Assembly: GCA_964036295.1 (NCBI GenBank)
Contig: OZ038467.1
Coordinates: forward strand, 3,849,501-3,913,500
DNA from: Plumapathes pennacea
Taxonomy: Eukaryota > Cnidaria > Anthozoa > Antipatharia > Myriopathidae
Direction: 5' to 3'
Length of the DNA stretch: 64,000 nucleotides
Under the pieces are notes generated by a model that saw only the letters and a list, made by a program, of their open reading frames with translations, ran no database searches and was not told the DNA's origin. Numbering within the stretch: position 1 is the stretch's first letter; the number at the start of each line of letters is the position of its first letter. This document shows positions 12,201 through 24,024 of the stretch, piece after piece. The position numbers and the translations under genes were made by a program.

Positions 12201-14577
12201 CCTTCTCTTCTGTGTTGATTCAAGTTGTTGCAGGGAACATGAAGGACAAACAAAAACTAGTTTCATGCTCATGCCTAATCATCACTTCTGACTGTGTCAC
12301 TGCAAGCATCTTGAATAAAATTGGCTGGGAGAAATAATTACAAGCAACTTCCATCTATATCAGGCAGCAGAACATGTCAAATTACTGTACCTTCATCATC
12401 TCCCCAACCCAAGTCTTCCTCTGGCAACTTGTTGGCTCTCTCTACAAGTGCTGCTCTTTTTTTCTCTTCCTACAAATATATGAGTACAATATTAAGTTAT
12501 AAGATCCATTAAGCTTTTAGTAATGTTAGTGATAAAAGTTTTAATTACATAACTGCCTTAATTCATACCTGGTTTAACTGGTAAACTTTATAGAAGTACC
12601 TTTGCCAAAATAGAGAGTGACTTACAGCACTTGGAACCTGATGAAGAAAAAGACATTTCAAAACTCACCAAACTCACACAGTAAACTTTAATATTGATAC
12701 TGCACCATCAAGCCAATCACTATCACACAGTAAATACTGGAAGACAGAATGATATGGAGCGCTTACAAGGTTTGTGTAGAGAGCCCTAACTTTTGGTTTG
12801 TTCACCAGAAGCTCTGATATTTCTCCTTTGCACTGCTCCAAATCAAATCGCTCACACCAATCATCATACAGATGTGGATGGCCTAAAAAGAGAGAAAAAG
12901 CTCTGTTGAATGATACATAGTGTACGCATGAGTGTACCACATGGCAACAGGTACACAATTGTAAACAAGTGGAAAAAAATCAAATTTGAGATTCAACTCA
13001 CCATCTGGCTCAGAACAGTAAGTAGTTGGGTCTGTCTGGATTTCATTCAAGCGAGCCTGTAGATATCAGAGTACCATACACACATCATCAAGAGAAAATA
13101 CAATGTTAACATTTTTCAAGTAAGTCACTTTCCCACACATTGCTATTTTAGACTGTCCATTTTGTGACCCTTTTCAGGATTTCTATACTGTACATGTAGT
13201 AGTGACACTACCCACCTGGGATCTATCAAACACAGGACCATCCACCTCAGCAAATGATGCTGCAGCAGTGTTGGCAACTTGAGAAAGGTTGTCCTTTAGT
13301 GCTGAAGATATGGTACCAAACCAATCTGACATCCCTGATTAAGAATGACATTCATCGGAGTGAAAGGTTAATCTTTTCATTGATTTGCTGTCAGACAGCT
13401 TTGAAATAATTTTGAGAAATTGCAATATGATCCTTAATACTGTCATGGCACATACCCTGCTTGAGTTTTCCTGATGTACTATCTTGGTCCTCTTCATTAA
13501 CCTGTCACACACACGAAAACGGCAACAAGTAAAAAGTGGTGTGACATTAGTGATCAGATCGGCTACAGTATTCAGTAATACTGTACTGCAGCAACCAATG
13601 ATGAAGAACCTTTCTTATATTTAGCCTGTGATATGTACTGTACAGTACCTGCAACTGATCTTTGACAACAGTTGCTGTATCAGCAATGACAGATGTTGTG
13701 TCACCCTGAACGGTTGTCATAAACTCTGACAAGTCTTGTTTCACCATGGCCATGGTCTCTGACGACTATGAGTTAAAGGAAAACATTGATTGCCAGTTAC
13801 TGTAGCATTCATAAAAAAATGTTATGTACACACTGAAAAACTGCTGAAGAGGCCTTTCTCCATACTGCACGTCACAATACCCAAAATTAACCACACGACT
13901 ACCATACTATGCTCTCCAGTAACTTTTCTCATAAACTTTTTTTCATACAATGTTTCTGAATTTTCAAAAATTATTGATGTTTCAAGGCAAATGGCCTGAA
14001 ATTTTGCAAAGGATGCTCTTTCCATTCATGGTATATTTGGGTCATGTGACCTATTGTTGCAAAACACCTATTTTAGGTCAACAACACGATGAGCACATGA
14101 TTGACATCTTTGTGGTGACATTTGGAAAGAAAAAAGGTTGGAAAGGGCGAAAAAATAAATCAATTTTCATTCAAAGCAAAGCAGCGATGGATGCAAGTTG
14201 TCTCAAAATGAACGTAATAAATTTATCCAGCGGCCATATTTTGCAGAAAAATGAAAACGACACAAGACCAATATCTACCAAAGAAAGCATCACTATGTCA
14301 TGTAAAGCAGATGAATCGATGGGTACGCCAACTCATAGTGGGCAGCAACGTTACAATATCAGGGAGATCTCGGGTATACACTGTATTCCATACCTTGGCC
14401 TTGATGTTCTGTAAAAATTCATTCCCCCAGTCTCCCCACCAGCCACCTCCGCCGCTGGAAATAATACCAAGACAAACGTTATGAAAGGAAGCCGTGGAAT
14501 TGGTAAATAGCTTTTCGTGTTATTGGGTAAAAGGCTATCATTGCGCGATCGTTCGTTCCCTACCTTTCCTCCGCCAT
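9214..14577 (-). CDS. BSDC1: BSD domain-containing protein 1 (BSDC1)
   Basis: There are thirteen coding exons, in order of transcription: 14564-14577, 14394-14454, 13649-13765, 13456-13501, 13216-13334, 13002-13056, 12767-12882, 12569-12637, 12391-12469, 10905-11672, 10413-10697, 9554-9744 and 9214-9240. Phases agree throughout (1947 nt, 648 residues). The start MAEES fits the family's short acidic/tryptophan N-terminus (GGGWWGDWGNEF follows). An ETMAMVKQDLSEF helix region is followed by the BSD domain at about residues 140-195, with CKGEISELL, VRALYTNLVP and the signature FWQRYFYK. The C-terminus has the conserved acidic tail DEDITEEEMKKIM and ends DDEWDDWE. Vertebrate BSDC1 is about 430 residues; the extra length comes from a large exon and its tandem copy. 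The family's molecular role is poorly known. Orthology is strong. Confidence 0.93.
9354..9514. mobile_element. intronic foldback element with a nested palindrome
   Basis: ATAGGTATTGTCAGATCTG occurs at the left (then again in direct repeat about 25 bp on) and inverted at 9494-9512. Between them, 9396-9434 is an almost gapless palindrome with 18-bp arms starting AAAACCAATATG and a 3-base loop. It lies in the last BSDC1 intron, 40 bp from the exon at 9554. Confidence 0.7.
10413..11672 (-). repeat. tandem exon duplication inside BSDC1
   Basis: Exons 10905-11672 (768 nt) and 10413-10697 (285 nt) both begin D-D-D-F-W-G-T-A-G, continue TLKHYHESLHKAASTIH, and end SWSKLSEEANDGK. Both are phase 1-1, so duplication or skipping keeps the frame. 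The shorter copy lacks about 160 internal residues. The intron upstream of each acceptor is also duplicated (more than 100 bp), and both acceptors read CTTGTAG. The intron between them has no stop in frame, which produces a misleading 480-codon open frame. Confidence 0.9.
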
Positions 14578-15369
14578 TTTCCCGTCTCCTTTTGTTGTGA
14601 CGAATGAAGACGTGACATCACAAATCACGCGGTTACCAAGCAGAGTGTGCTTAGTCTCCTCCGCGGACAAGCGCGCGGATGGCCCTCTTGGAACGAGTTG
14701 ATGTGTTTTCAATCGAAGGCGCGGGATCATTTAAAACCCTTTTTGAGCGCTCCTGGAAACGGGCTACCCAGATATCGAATGCATGGGAATCATGGAAAGT
14801 TGGTAGGTCACTGTAGACATGAAATACCGTCAAATCCTGCTTAAACCCATCCACGACGCCAAAAAGCACGTGCGGTGCAATCTGCTGCACAATATTTACG
14901 TCTGAAAACCATACCGAGTGTTTCTTAACGTTTTATTTTTAATGTACACTAATTACACGATGAGTTCTTTTCTTTCATGTACGTCTTGTTTTTCATTCTC
15001 TGTTCAAACTCTATGAACCGGTGTACAACTTAACCTTGTTGTAAATGTACTAAAATGAAATTATTCTTTTGAAAAAACATAAATCATCAGTAAATTTAAT
15101 ACACATATTATAGTTTTATCATTATTATTAGGTCAGTTTCTGTTACCATGATTTTAACATTTTTGTTTTTAACTACTCTTTATATTCCCCAACATGCACA
15201 CCCCAAATTCAAAACACTGTCTCTGTTGATATTAAATAAGAGAACAATATGGTATTTATGTACACTGTGCAGCCTGGTTGCTCAATGAAAAGTTCAACCT
15301 GCATACACCAGCTATAAATATAATTCAACATGCCAGTGATCAGTCTGCAGAAAGTACTGCTCCGATCAG
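14578..15369. other. BSDC1 5' flank and AGBL4 3' flank
   Basis: Both genes are on the - strand, so this spacer holds the BSDC1 promoter (GC-richer 14580-14900) and the AGBL4 3' UTR (AT-rich 14920-15369). A TTTATT at about 14931 reads as AATAAA on the - strand and could be a poly(A) signal. No other gene is seen. Confidence 0.5.
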
Positions 15370-17166
15370 CTAAAACCTGACTGGGTATGCAAGACTGTTT
15401 ATGTCTCCTCTTTGTGCTCCGTTTGTCCTGTCCCTTCCACTGTTATTGCCATTAGAATCTTTCTTTGAAGAAGAACCTTTTGATGTGTTCTTCTTCCCTT
15501 GTGTCACAAGTGGGTTGAGCTTGTAGAAATCAAGGAATGTGCGGCCCACGTTACGGCCAAGCTTGAAGTAACCATCCTCGGTGTATGGGGATGTGGTAAC
15601 AGTGGTGTTGTAGCTGAAGAATGAAACTTCTAGGGTGTAGCAGTGGGTCTTGGGGTCTAAGCAGCTACCAAGAGTGCGACGGCCTGTCCCGGCTTTGATG
15701 GCATCTTTGTTGAATGATGTGTTTGACATGGAGAAGTCTTCTGCATTTGCACACAACAATCTTGGATACACAGCTTGCCGTTCAAAGCGCTCTTCATCCT
15801 CGTAAATGTTGCCATACATGAAGCCATTCATGAGAGTGGAATGAGCATGAATATCAATGTAAAAGTCAAGACAAATGTTTTCTGCTGAGTCCATTTCCAT
15901 AAGCACGTTTTTGGTGGCCACCAGTGTTGGGTGGGCCCACGGAGATGGTTCCTGCCAGTGGCGATTCAAGTCAAAGCCCATCAGGGAGCACCTGTAGTTG
16001 CCGAGCACTACACCATCAGGGTTGAGCATGGGCACCACCTTGAAGACCAGGAAGTCCCGCAGGACTCGGGCAACAGGATGACCACTCATTAGGAAGTCAA
16101 TCAAACCTTGGCAGATGTAAGAAGATGGGCTTTCACCTGTAAAGGAGAAGTGCAAATACATTCAGCTTGGTTCTGGGCTGCGTAAGGAAAGAATATTGGA
16201 GGAGGGCTGGAAGGAATATTGTAAGGGTTAGGAGGATGTTATGAGCAAGAAGCCAAAAGTTATGACACTGTGCAGTGCACACATTGGCAGAGCAGTGCCC
16301 AGTCTGATCAAATGCATCCCTTCCCCTCACCCCCTCCCCCCTCCAAAAATGTGAGCCCAGATTGTGGTCAAGGACTGAAGGTATAAGATGTAACACTGAA
16401 AGTTGGGGGGTGACGAACAAGGTAAAGCTTAATATTGTGGCTTATATGCCTTACCAGGATGAATTCTCGCCGTGATAAACACCACTTTTTTCTTGGAATC
16501 CCCTTTGAGATTTTCCGGTGAAGTGATGGTCAACAAGTCAAGCCTTCTCTGCTGAACTGTCAGGCACAGGAGGTCCCTCTTGTAGTAGTCTACGTTCCTT
16601 TTATCCAGCCCATCCAGATAACTCTGTAACCGCGAATACGTGTAGGGGTAGCAGTAGGCGAACTGGTACACATCGTTCTCGTTGTCAAAGGCAAACGCAA
16701 ACGAGAGCACGTAGTTTTTGCGATGATCCGGGCAACGATAGTAGAAGCAGTTCTTGGCTGGGATTCGTTGCCACTTCGGGCGACTCGTCGATTTGACCAG
16801 TGGAGTCATTCCCTCGCGATACAAGCTCTTCGTCTTGCTGAAATTCACGATGTTAAATAGAACACGCTGATACGACGATGTGTTCTCAACGGTGAAGTTA
16901 AACCACACACGGAATCGAGGATTGCAAGTGTCTGGTCGAATAAATAAATCGTATTCAAATTCGGTGATGTAGTCGACCCGACCGAGGTTTCCACTTTCAA
17001 AACATGCATCGAACACGAGATGGCCTCTTTTTGGCTTTCCAGTGTAGCCCGGAGGTACGGCACAGTATTTGGATAGGTTTCCAACGGGTTCGTCGGCTTT
17101 AGCTGCGTTCTCGCCGTCCAAGTCGACGTTCACACCGCTTTCTTCGCTTTCAGTGCGAGACGCCAT
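15370..17166 (-). CDS. AGBL4: cytosolic carboxypeptidase 6 (AGBL4), complete
   Basis: Two coding exons, 16455-17166 and 15370-16136, give 492 residues. This is an M14-family metallocarboxypeptidase that removes C-terminal or side-chain glutamates from tubulin and other proteins in the cytosol, at cilia and microtubules. The N-terminal beta-rich domain has SEFEYDLFIRPDT-like sequence and WFNFTVENT. The catalytic domain has the zinc motif HPGE (H236, E239), the substrate motif NPDGV...GNYR, NRHW, the third zinc ligand in DIHAHS (H334) and the catalytic glutamate in YTLEVSF (E407). All key residues are present. The tail after 447 is basic and low-complexity. The start chosen is MASRTESEES; an upstream in-frame Met at 17301 would add 45 residues, but a TTTTCAG acceptor-like site lies between. 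The product of gene X1 ends 226 bp upstream on the same strand. Confidence 0.95.
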
Positions 17167-17392
17167 CTTGGAACGAGCATTCTTTTGTTGCTGTGACAAC
17201 AACTTTTCACGGTCGGGAGGTGGAGGGAGGGGCTGGGTCGGGTGGGTGTCCGCTGAAAATGATAGTGACAGCCAACATATTGAAATACAGTTGATGGACA
17301 CGGTCTTTTATCGGGCACAGGCAAGAGATTGTAGAAAATTACAATGCCAAGACAACACAACGCAGCCGGAGATATATATGGTTGGCGTTTGT

Positions 17393-20300
17393 TTAATTTC
17401 TGATTTTTTTTTTTTCGCCTATTTTATCAAAAATACGTTTGTGAACTCGGACAAAGACTTGAGCGGCTTCGCAGTCGGACGTTTCCTGTCAAGAGAGAAG
17501 GAACACCCAAAATGTCAATCGGCCGCTATTTTACGGCTGGGCCACACAATTGTGTATATTGTGGTTTTAGAGAATTACTGACCTGGTAACTATCAGGAGT
17601 TCTCTTGCCGACCTCGAGGCTTCTCAAATCATCAATAAAACGTGCATCCTTGGGTGTCCCTCTCAGAGACTGCTAAGATAAGGAAGGAAAGATTTCAAAC
17701 ACGACTTCAACCAAATGAATATTGTGCTGCCTGACTGTGACATTCGTCTCAAGTTAGTCCGCTGCACAAATAAAACGAAGTTATATACACAAGAACTGGC
17801 CCAGCTGAATTTCAGCCGCTCTCCAGTCCTTGGGACTTTTTGAGGACTTTGCTCTGTTGTCCCGTATTTCTGTATGTGGCACTGTCTCTTGTCGTTTTGG
17901 GTCATATAGTCTTTGTATTCCGACAGTTGCGAGAGTATTTACCTATTCTGGCGAACCAGAACTGGCCCGGCTGAACTTCAGCCACTGTCTAGTCCTGGGG
18001 ACTTTTTTGAGGACTTAGTTCTGTTGTCTCGTATGTAACACTGTCTCTTGTCGTTTTGGGTCATATATAATTTCTGAATTGAGCACTTACCTTTCTGGCG
18101 AACCAGCAGCATCTTTTCAGTCGAAGACTAGATGCACGTTGACAGGGATAACCAACCAAATAATAGAAAAACACGCAAGTAAACAAACAAACAAAAACAA
18201 AAAGAAGAGGAAATGACGCAGAACTACGCACTCCAAGGTAGCTAGGCAACAAAGCTACGTCTTGGAGTCATAGGACTCAGTCTCCCTCAGTCCAGAATTT
18301 AAGCGCTTGGCCGTGAGACAGCTGTGGAAAATAAACGAGGTTTTTCAAAATGTGTTGATCATCGTAAACGCGGATATAGGATGACAAGCGTTACTATAAG
18401 AGAAATGAGAGTACTTCAGTGGCACTGGATGGTCAAAATAAAAACAAAATTTTCAGGCACAAGCTAATTTCTTGTTGAAGAAAAAAAAGTGATTCTTGAT
18501 TCACTGGAGTGGGTCATTATATTCAGTAAATCATGCAGTTTCACATAGTTTTCCTTGCTTCCATGCCGATTGAACTTTTCCTACTGCTGTTCTAGGAGTA
18601 AAATTGCCGCATTCTATAGCAAGGGTTCTGGCTCAGTGTGAGTTCAATATATATTGGGAATCGAGAGTTGCTAGTTATGTCGGCTTCTCCTTACCTGACA
18701 TGCACACGCGCAAGCTTCACCGAGCTGAAGACAAGATGGAACGTCGAGCTTCAGTGTGGGCAGACAGAGTCAGTAACAAAGCTGTGGAAGTCAAAAGAAA
18801 AAGATCATTATAGAATAAACTACGCACGGTGCAACTCTCTCGTTGGCCTTTTGCGTTGGAGCTACTGAATTTTGGATATAGAGGTCCAATACGCATACAG
18901 AAATGAGCTATCAGACTTGAATTAAGTTACGTTTAGTCCCACAAATAAACGGCGCTCAAAGTCAGTTGTGCGTCGCAAAGAAGATTGCGTGGACAACAGC
19001 GCATCACAAAAGTTCAGCTGCCTAGTGAATCCTGTGTTTGGTATGCAATGAAAGAATGACATTTATTTCACGTTATAAAGCAATTCTAGACCTGTCAGCA
19101 CACAGAAGCTCATGTGGTCAGCTCAAGGCTACTCATCAAGCGCTTGCTCCTGGGTCTACGTCGGAGCAGCGAGCTGTGGAGAGAAAATGACACGTGTTAC
19201 AAGAAGTTCATATAGTTTCAGTCCAAACATCTTGCTTATTCCCTGGTTGAGGAAAACAGAGACACAGAACCCGTATTTTTATTAACATCTTCGTAATCTT
19301 TGACATTTAAGTGGATGGGAGTGACAAAGTAATACCTCGTTCACACCAATGCTTAAACCTGTTTAAAAGGTGTTTAATAAAACTTGTTTAGTTAGGTCGG
19401 CCGTTCACCATGCGCGCCCGGCAAAACTAAACTGGTTTAAAACCCGTCCAACTAAACAACCTGTGCGAGGTGATGTAAAATGTTGTGTAATTAACATAAA
19501 ATCAAAACCGGTTTAGAAAACGTAGTCTAGTAAACTTGGTTTAATTAGACAGGTTTAGTTGGTGTGAATAGTGTAATAAAGAACTAAGGAGAGATCATTC
19601 CACTTGCTCCTTGTCACTCTCAGCCGGTGTTAACTAAAGGAATTCGACACCCGCTTCGTGTCAGGTTATCTTGAGTTTTCGACTAACCCTGTGGTTGTCG
19701 CGCGCCTCTTCTTGCTGGACCACAGTCTCGATCAGATCTGCCACACACTCCCTGACTGCAAGCTCTACTTCGTTTTGCACTGGAAATAACTGAACTTCGT
19801 TCTGCACTGGAAGTAACTGACAAATAAAAGGCAAACAGTGACTCAAGCGAGCTTACGCTACTTGACGACCTGAATGAAATGGTTTGCGTGCCATTGCTTA
19901 CGGACCTATTTGGTACACTCGGGAAACTACTGGATTTACCTGTAAATCGTTTGTCTATTTAGTGCTTACTACTCGAGAAACTCTGGACTTACCCAGTGGC
20001 TAGTACGGGCATCCTCTTGGATAATGCTTCCTACTTCCTCAAATAAATCAGTCAAATACTCCTTGATTGCATGCTCTGCATCCTCCACTTTGACTGGAGA
20101 TAACTACCAAAAAAAAAAAAAAAAAAAAAAAGCGGTGAAGCAAACTTATTCGACATGACGACCTGTAATTGAATTTGTTGCGTATATTCAGTGCTTATTG
20201 TACTATTATACGGTATACTCGAGAAACTACTGGATTTACGGTGTGGCTGTCACGCGCCTTCTCTTGGAGAATCTTTCCCACATTCTCGGTTAAATCCGAT

Positions 20301-21425
20301 CTAACAAAGAGTGTGGGAAAGATCTTCCAAGAGGAGGCAGTCAAATACTCCTTGATTGCAAGGCCTGTTTCGTCCACATTAATTGGAATTAACTAACAAA
20401 AGACAAAAAATGAAACCGGAGCTTACTTGACGCTTGTAAATAATCGTTGCTTGCAATTGCTTTTTGCATGTACGCACGATTAATTAGGATGATGTATTAG
20501 ATATTATCAGTTATTTCATTTGCCGCTTATTAATTTTACAAACGTGCATAACAAGCAAGGGAATTTGTGCAGAACGTTAACCGAACGACAACGAGCAGGC
20601 TAACTCTGAACCATCTGCACGACACAAAGAAATTGTAGATAATCCAAGAAAAGTTGAATTTTGCAAAAGGATCAAATATTGATAAACTAAGAAATTACCA
20701 GCGGGACCCTGTAAAACGTGACATCAGATTTCCGTTTGGCCAAAGGAATTAAAACCACTTTAAATTTCTCCTAAGAGACTGATGGTGGGTCGTAGAGCAG
20801 TAGCCTGTGAATTGTATGTAACTATGCAATCTTCAGTTACCTTGACAACCACAGATGTGGTCTTGACACGTAGTGAGCACGTGTTGCGACTGTGGTCACA
20901 TGTTCTCTTCAGGAACCTCCTCATACTTGTCACGCTTTTTGAGTGCGTGTACTTGTTTTTCTTCATGTCAATTTTTGTGACACTCTGAGTTCTTCTCAGA
21001 GGTTGTTTCGACTCATCCGCTAGTCTGCTCAGATCTGTGCAAGACTGAGACTTTTCCACGATGCGGAATCTTCTGCCACCCGCCCAGTTCATGGGCAAGT
21101 TGTACAGCGGTTTGTTGCGCACGCGCTTGGGAGTTTCTGTTTGTGACACAAAGGCAAAAATAGCCGATTAGAAAACTGGACTTTATCAGTGAGTATGCGT
21201 CGATTACTTTACCACATACACAAGGTAAAAACTTTGTTTACTTTGCAGAACGGAAGAATCTGTTTTTCTGATATTTCGAGTCTTACCTGTCTGCGTGGGC
21301 CTGGGGTTGGGCCGGAAGCACGAGGTAAATGTGTCGCGCACGCGTCGTAGGAAGCGGCGGAATCTTCCTGGTCGTCGAGGAGGCCTGGCGCCGGATTCGT
21401 TTGGTTGTTGAACCTGTGGTTCCAT
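17393..21425 (-). CDS. gene X1: unrecognised basic protein with exon-encoded repeats
   Basis: Eight exons with consistent phase: 21287-21425, 20841-21136, 20699-20770, 20240-20392, 19993-20103, 19688-19816, 17583-17669 and 17393-17485 (359 residues). I do not recognise the family. The N-terminal 46 residues are very basic (RFRRFLRRVRD). Exon 2 is Arg/Lys/Ser-rich (PLRRTQSVTKIDMKKNK, SMRRFLKRTCD), with RRTQS- and KSVTS-like possible phosphosites. Exons 4, 5 and 6 each start at phase 0 with L-x-P-[VI] and encode versions of one motif, AIKEYLT...VG.I.QE.AR.SH, an amphipathic helix of about 37-51 residues. Exons 7 and 8 give a lysine-rich end. No signal peptide or membrane segment is seen. A 2-kb intron before exon 7 could hide another exon. 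The terminal exons are the least certain part. Confidence 0.6.
17790..18080. repeat. local direct repeat in the X1 intron (copy at 24930-25220)
   Basis: Two diverged direct copies of about 110-160 bp share AGAACTGGCCC, the motif GGGACTTTTT.GAGGACTT and ACTGTCTCTTGTCGTTTTGG. The second copy has stops in all - frames over the shared part, so I do not call it an exon. Confidence 0.7.
19336..19580. mobile_element. MITE family M3, in unit 1
   Basis: It begins CGTTCACACCAATGCTTAAAC and ends GTTTAGTTGGTGTGAA, with many AAACCTGTTTA-type words inside. It lies in the X1 intron between exons 6 and 7, and the duplicate has it at 26476-26720. An inverted copy lies at 63650-63960. Confidence 0.8.
20106..20131. 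repeat. poly-A run next to the exon-5 acceptor of X1
   Basis: A poly-A run on the + strand, so poly-T in the transcript, directly upstream of the acceptor. It forms the polypyrimidine tract. It is several bases shorter in unit 2 (27249-27267). Confidence 0.8.
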
Positions 21426-22442
21426 CTTGAGAAATTTATCTAAGAAATTAAGAAAAAGTTATTAGACCGGCAGTACAATGTAAAATAGTAAGTTAACAAA
21501 GTTCACTACTCTAATTACACTCTTTTTCTTTCTTTTTTTTTTTTTTGCTTTAGGAATATCTACACCACAGTCCTTGCAGTTCTGGATATAATAAATTCAG
21601 GGCACGTGGAAAGCCGTGTCCGCTAGCCCGGGGCTACCAGCCCTTTTCCCGTCGGGCTGGTAGATCTTCCCGACAAATTGCTTTGTTTGAACTGTCTGGG
21701 CTGGAGAGACACACCTACAGCTGCTGCTGAAAATGGTTTAATCGCGCCCGCTTTGCTGAGTATCCTGAAATTTTGAATGAAGCCCCTAGTCAGGAACCAC
21801 ATTTGGTACGTATGTTTTTAGTTCAGAGATGAATATAGTACATTGTAGAATTTTTGTTTTCACATTTTTATAACTAATGAACTCCTACTCGCACTGAAAA
21901 TTTTTTCAACACGTACTTTTGTTGAAATTTAATTTGTGTTTACTCGAACCCTTGCAAGGATTTGGTGACAGAAACTGAGTCCATTGAAAGAAAAGCCCAA
22001 GAGAAAGGTGCACTACTTGATTTGAAGCTTCTCGCGAAGACAGCATTACGTAAAAAGCCGGCGCGCGGAATGCTAAAAAATTAAATCAAGAATACCGTTT
22101 GGAAAAAATGAAAATGGTTTCAAAACTGGTCGAGCTGTTTAGGTTTTCTTGAGCCTCATTTTAGAAGTGCTAGTCCCTTGTAAGAAACTCTCACCTCACT
22201 TACCGTTTCTTTTAGGGCGAAAAAACGTCTTCGTGATTGTTTCTAACCAACAAGTGATCACTTTATGAAGTGCTGCGCTTCGTCATCAAATTATGTGACG
22301 TTTGTGTTGCGCATTAATATTATGACGTGTCAATTTGGCGCGCAATTATGGCGCAACGATGCCCGCGTGGGCCTGGATCTACCGGCTCGAAGTTTTGGCG
22401 GCGTAGCCGTGTTTGTTGTTGCCAGGTTGACTTTGTGTCTAT

Positions 22443-22454
22443 TGCGCATGCGCA
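22443..22454. promoter_or_regulatory. NRF-1-type palindrome upstream of X1
   Basis: TGCGCATGCGCA is a full match to the NRF-1/alpha-Pal consensus, in a CpG-richer stretch (22330-22500) about 1 kb upstream of the X1 start codon. A 5' UTR intron is plausible because an acceptor-like TTTCTTAG lies just before the ATG. A promoter role is inference. Confidence 0.45.
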
Positions 22455-22599
22455 GTGTCAGTGAAAAACGAGCGACGCGAGCACACAGGCGCCAAATACA
22501 TGGAAAAGGACAAACGTTTCTGCTCATTGCTTGTATTGCTCGTGAAAACCAGACTTCACAAGTTCTGATCAGCCGTGATGTAAAACTACTACTGGCATA

Positions 22600-24024
22600 C
22601 TTCTGCTCTCATCATTCTACTAGAAATACGATAATCGCAGATATCCCCTCGCTCTGTAGTGGGTTTCGGAAAGCGGGGTTCTTGTTTCTTTTCCGCTTGG
22701 AGATTATTTCAAAATCTTTTTTACAAACCACGGTTTGTGTAACGTCACCAGTCGGCCGCTAAAAAAAATCTTTATCGCGTGGCAGTCTGGTTTAGTTCAG
22801 ACAACGTGCACAGTCTGCAATTTTCTTGGACGCTAGCTGAACTCCAAAATTCGCTGAGACAACTTTTACACGCAACTACAGAATACTCCCGAGACTTGAA
22901 AGCCAAGAATAGCGCAAATAGAATCGTGACTCGATCAGTTTTGCACAGTCAGCAAAGTCTTCGACACCAAATTCTAATGAATTTTAAGAAAAGCCACAAT
23001 TTCTCTAGCCAACGCTGTATCCTAAACCACATACGTGCATGTTCTTTTTGTTTTCTTTTCAAAGCGAGAGTCGCTTGTTTACACGCTTTCGAAGTCTCGC
23101 AAAATGTGTGAATTTTGGCAAGGATTCAATTTTGAACACAACAACTTTTCAAACCGCGTTTGACGAATTTAAATTCTTTGACAGAAAAAAGAAATCAAGT
23201 CACTAAATAATACAAGTTCCGATTGAACTGAGCGAGCAAACCCGGTTAATAATACGAGGTCCGATTGTCTTGAGCGAGCAAATTCGGCCACCCATAGACA
23301 AAAATATACAAATAGACTGTAATTGTTTAATTTGGAAAGCAGTGGCCCCTGGCCGGATATTTTCTACTTTAATAGCCTTCAGAAAGCAAGAGCACTTCAA
23401 CCCGGTTACATTTCATCCTTGAATACAGTGTGCCAACAAACACGGCGAGAAAATTTCACAGCATTTCCATATGTCAGACTGTCAGCGAAATTATGCAAAT
23501 ATGTCAGGAATCGGATGACACAATCTTATTTGTGCACGAAGGCACTCTGAAATAGCTTTGAAAACTTGCGAAAGGATCACAATATAATCCTACTTGGCCT
23601 TCATCACAGATCCCGGGGCATCAAACAACAAAGTACAGTATACGGCGATTGTTGAAATACCATAACTATAACACAACTTTTAAACAAGACTGGCGTTGCC
23701 AGTGAGCTCGTTGGGTGGGGTCGAGACCAGAAGAAACTAAAATGGAAAGTAGGGACAAGAGCGAAACTCCCAAAAGAGACTTTCAGTTTCTCACCAGAAA
23801 ATATCACACAGTATAGACAACTTGACTTTTCACACCTTGCTCAAATGAAACCTATTGGTATAAGTTGTCATTACAACACTCATACACTTGCTTCTTAAAG
23901 GTTTAGCGACTCTGCATTTTGAGCTTTGGAGTGAAAAGTTAGCCAGCAAGAAAAGAGTAATGCGTGACTTATCTTTTCATGCACAGTCGATTTTGACAGT
24001 TTGACTTTGAAGACTTATTTGTAA
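22600..24024. other. non-genic remainder of unit 1 (equivalent 29735-31203 in unit 2)
   Basis: Open frames here are not supported as genes. The last 350 bp (from GGCGTTGCCAGTGAGCTCG onward) belong to a dispersed repeat also found at 32230-32470 inverted and at 36880-37200. Confidence 0.55.

Noticed and set aside
17069..17581. 170-residue + strand frame, with a copy at 24212-24721
   Set aside because: Antisense to the AGBL4 5' end and the last X exon. It is kept in both copies only because the DNA was duplicated recently.
22265..22762. 165-residue + strand frame in unit 1, 204 residues in unit 2
   Set aside because: The start differs between copies because of an indel, there is no splice or family support, and it overlies the likely X promoter. 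Near-identity between copies comes from the duplication itself.
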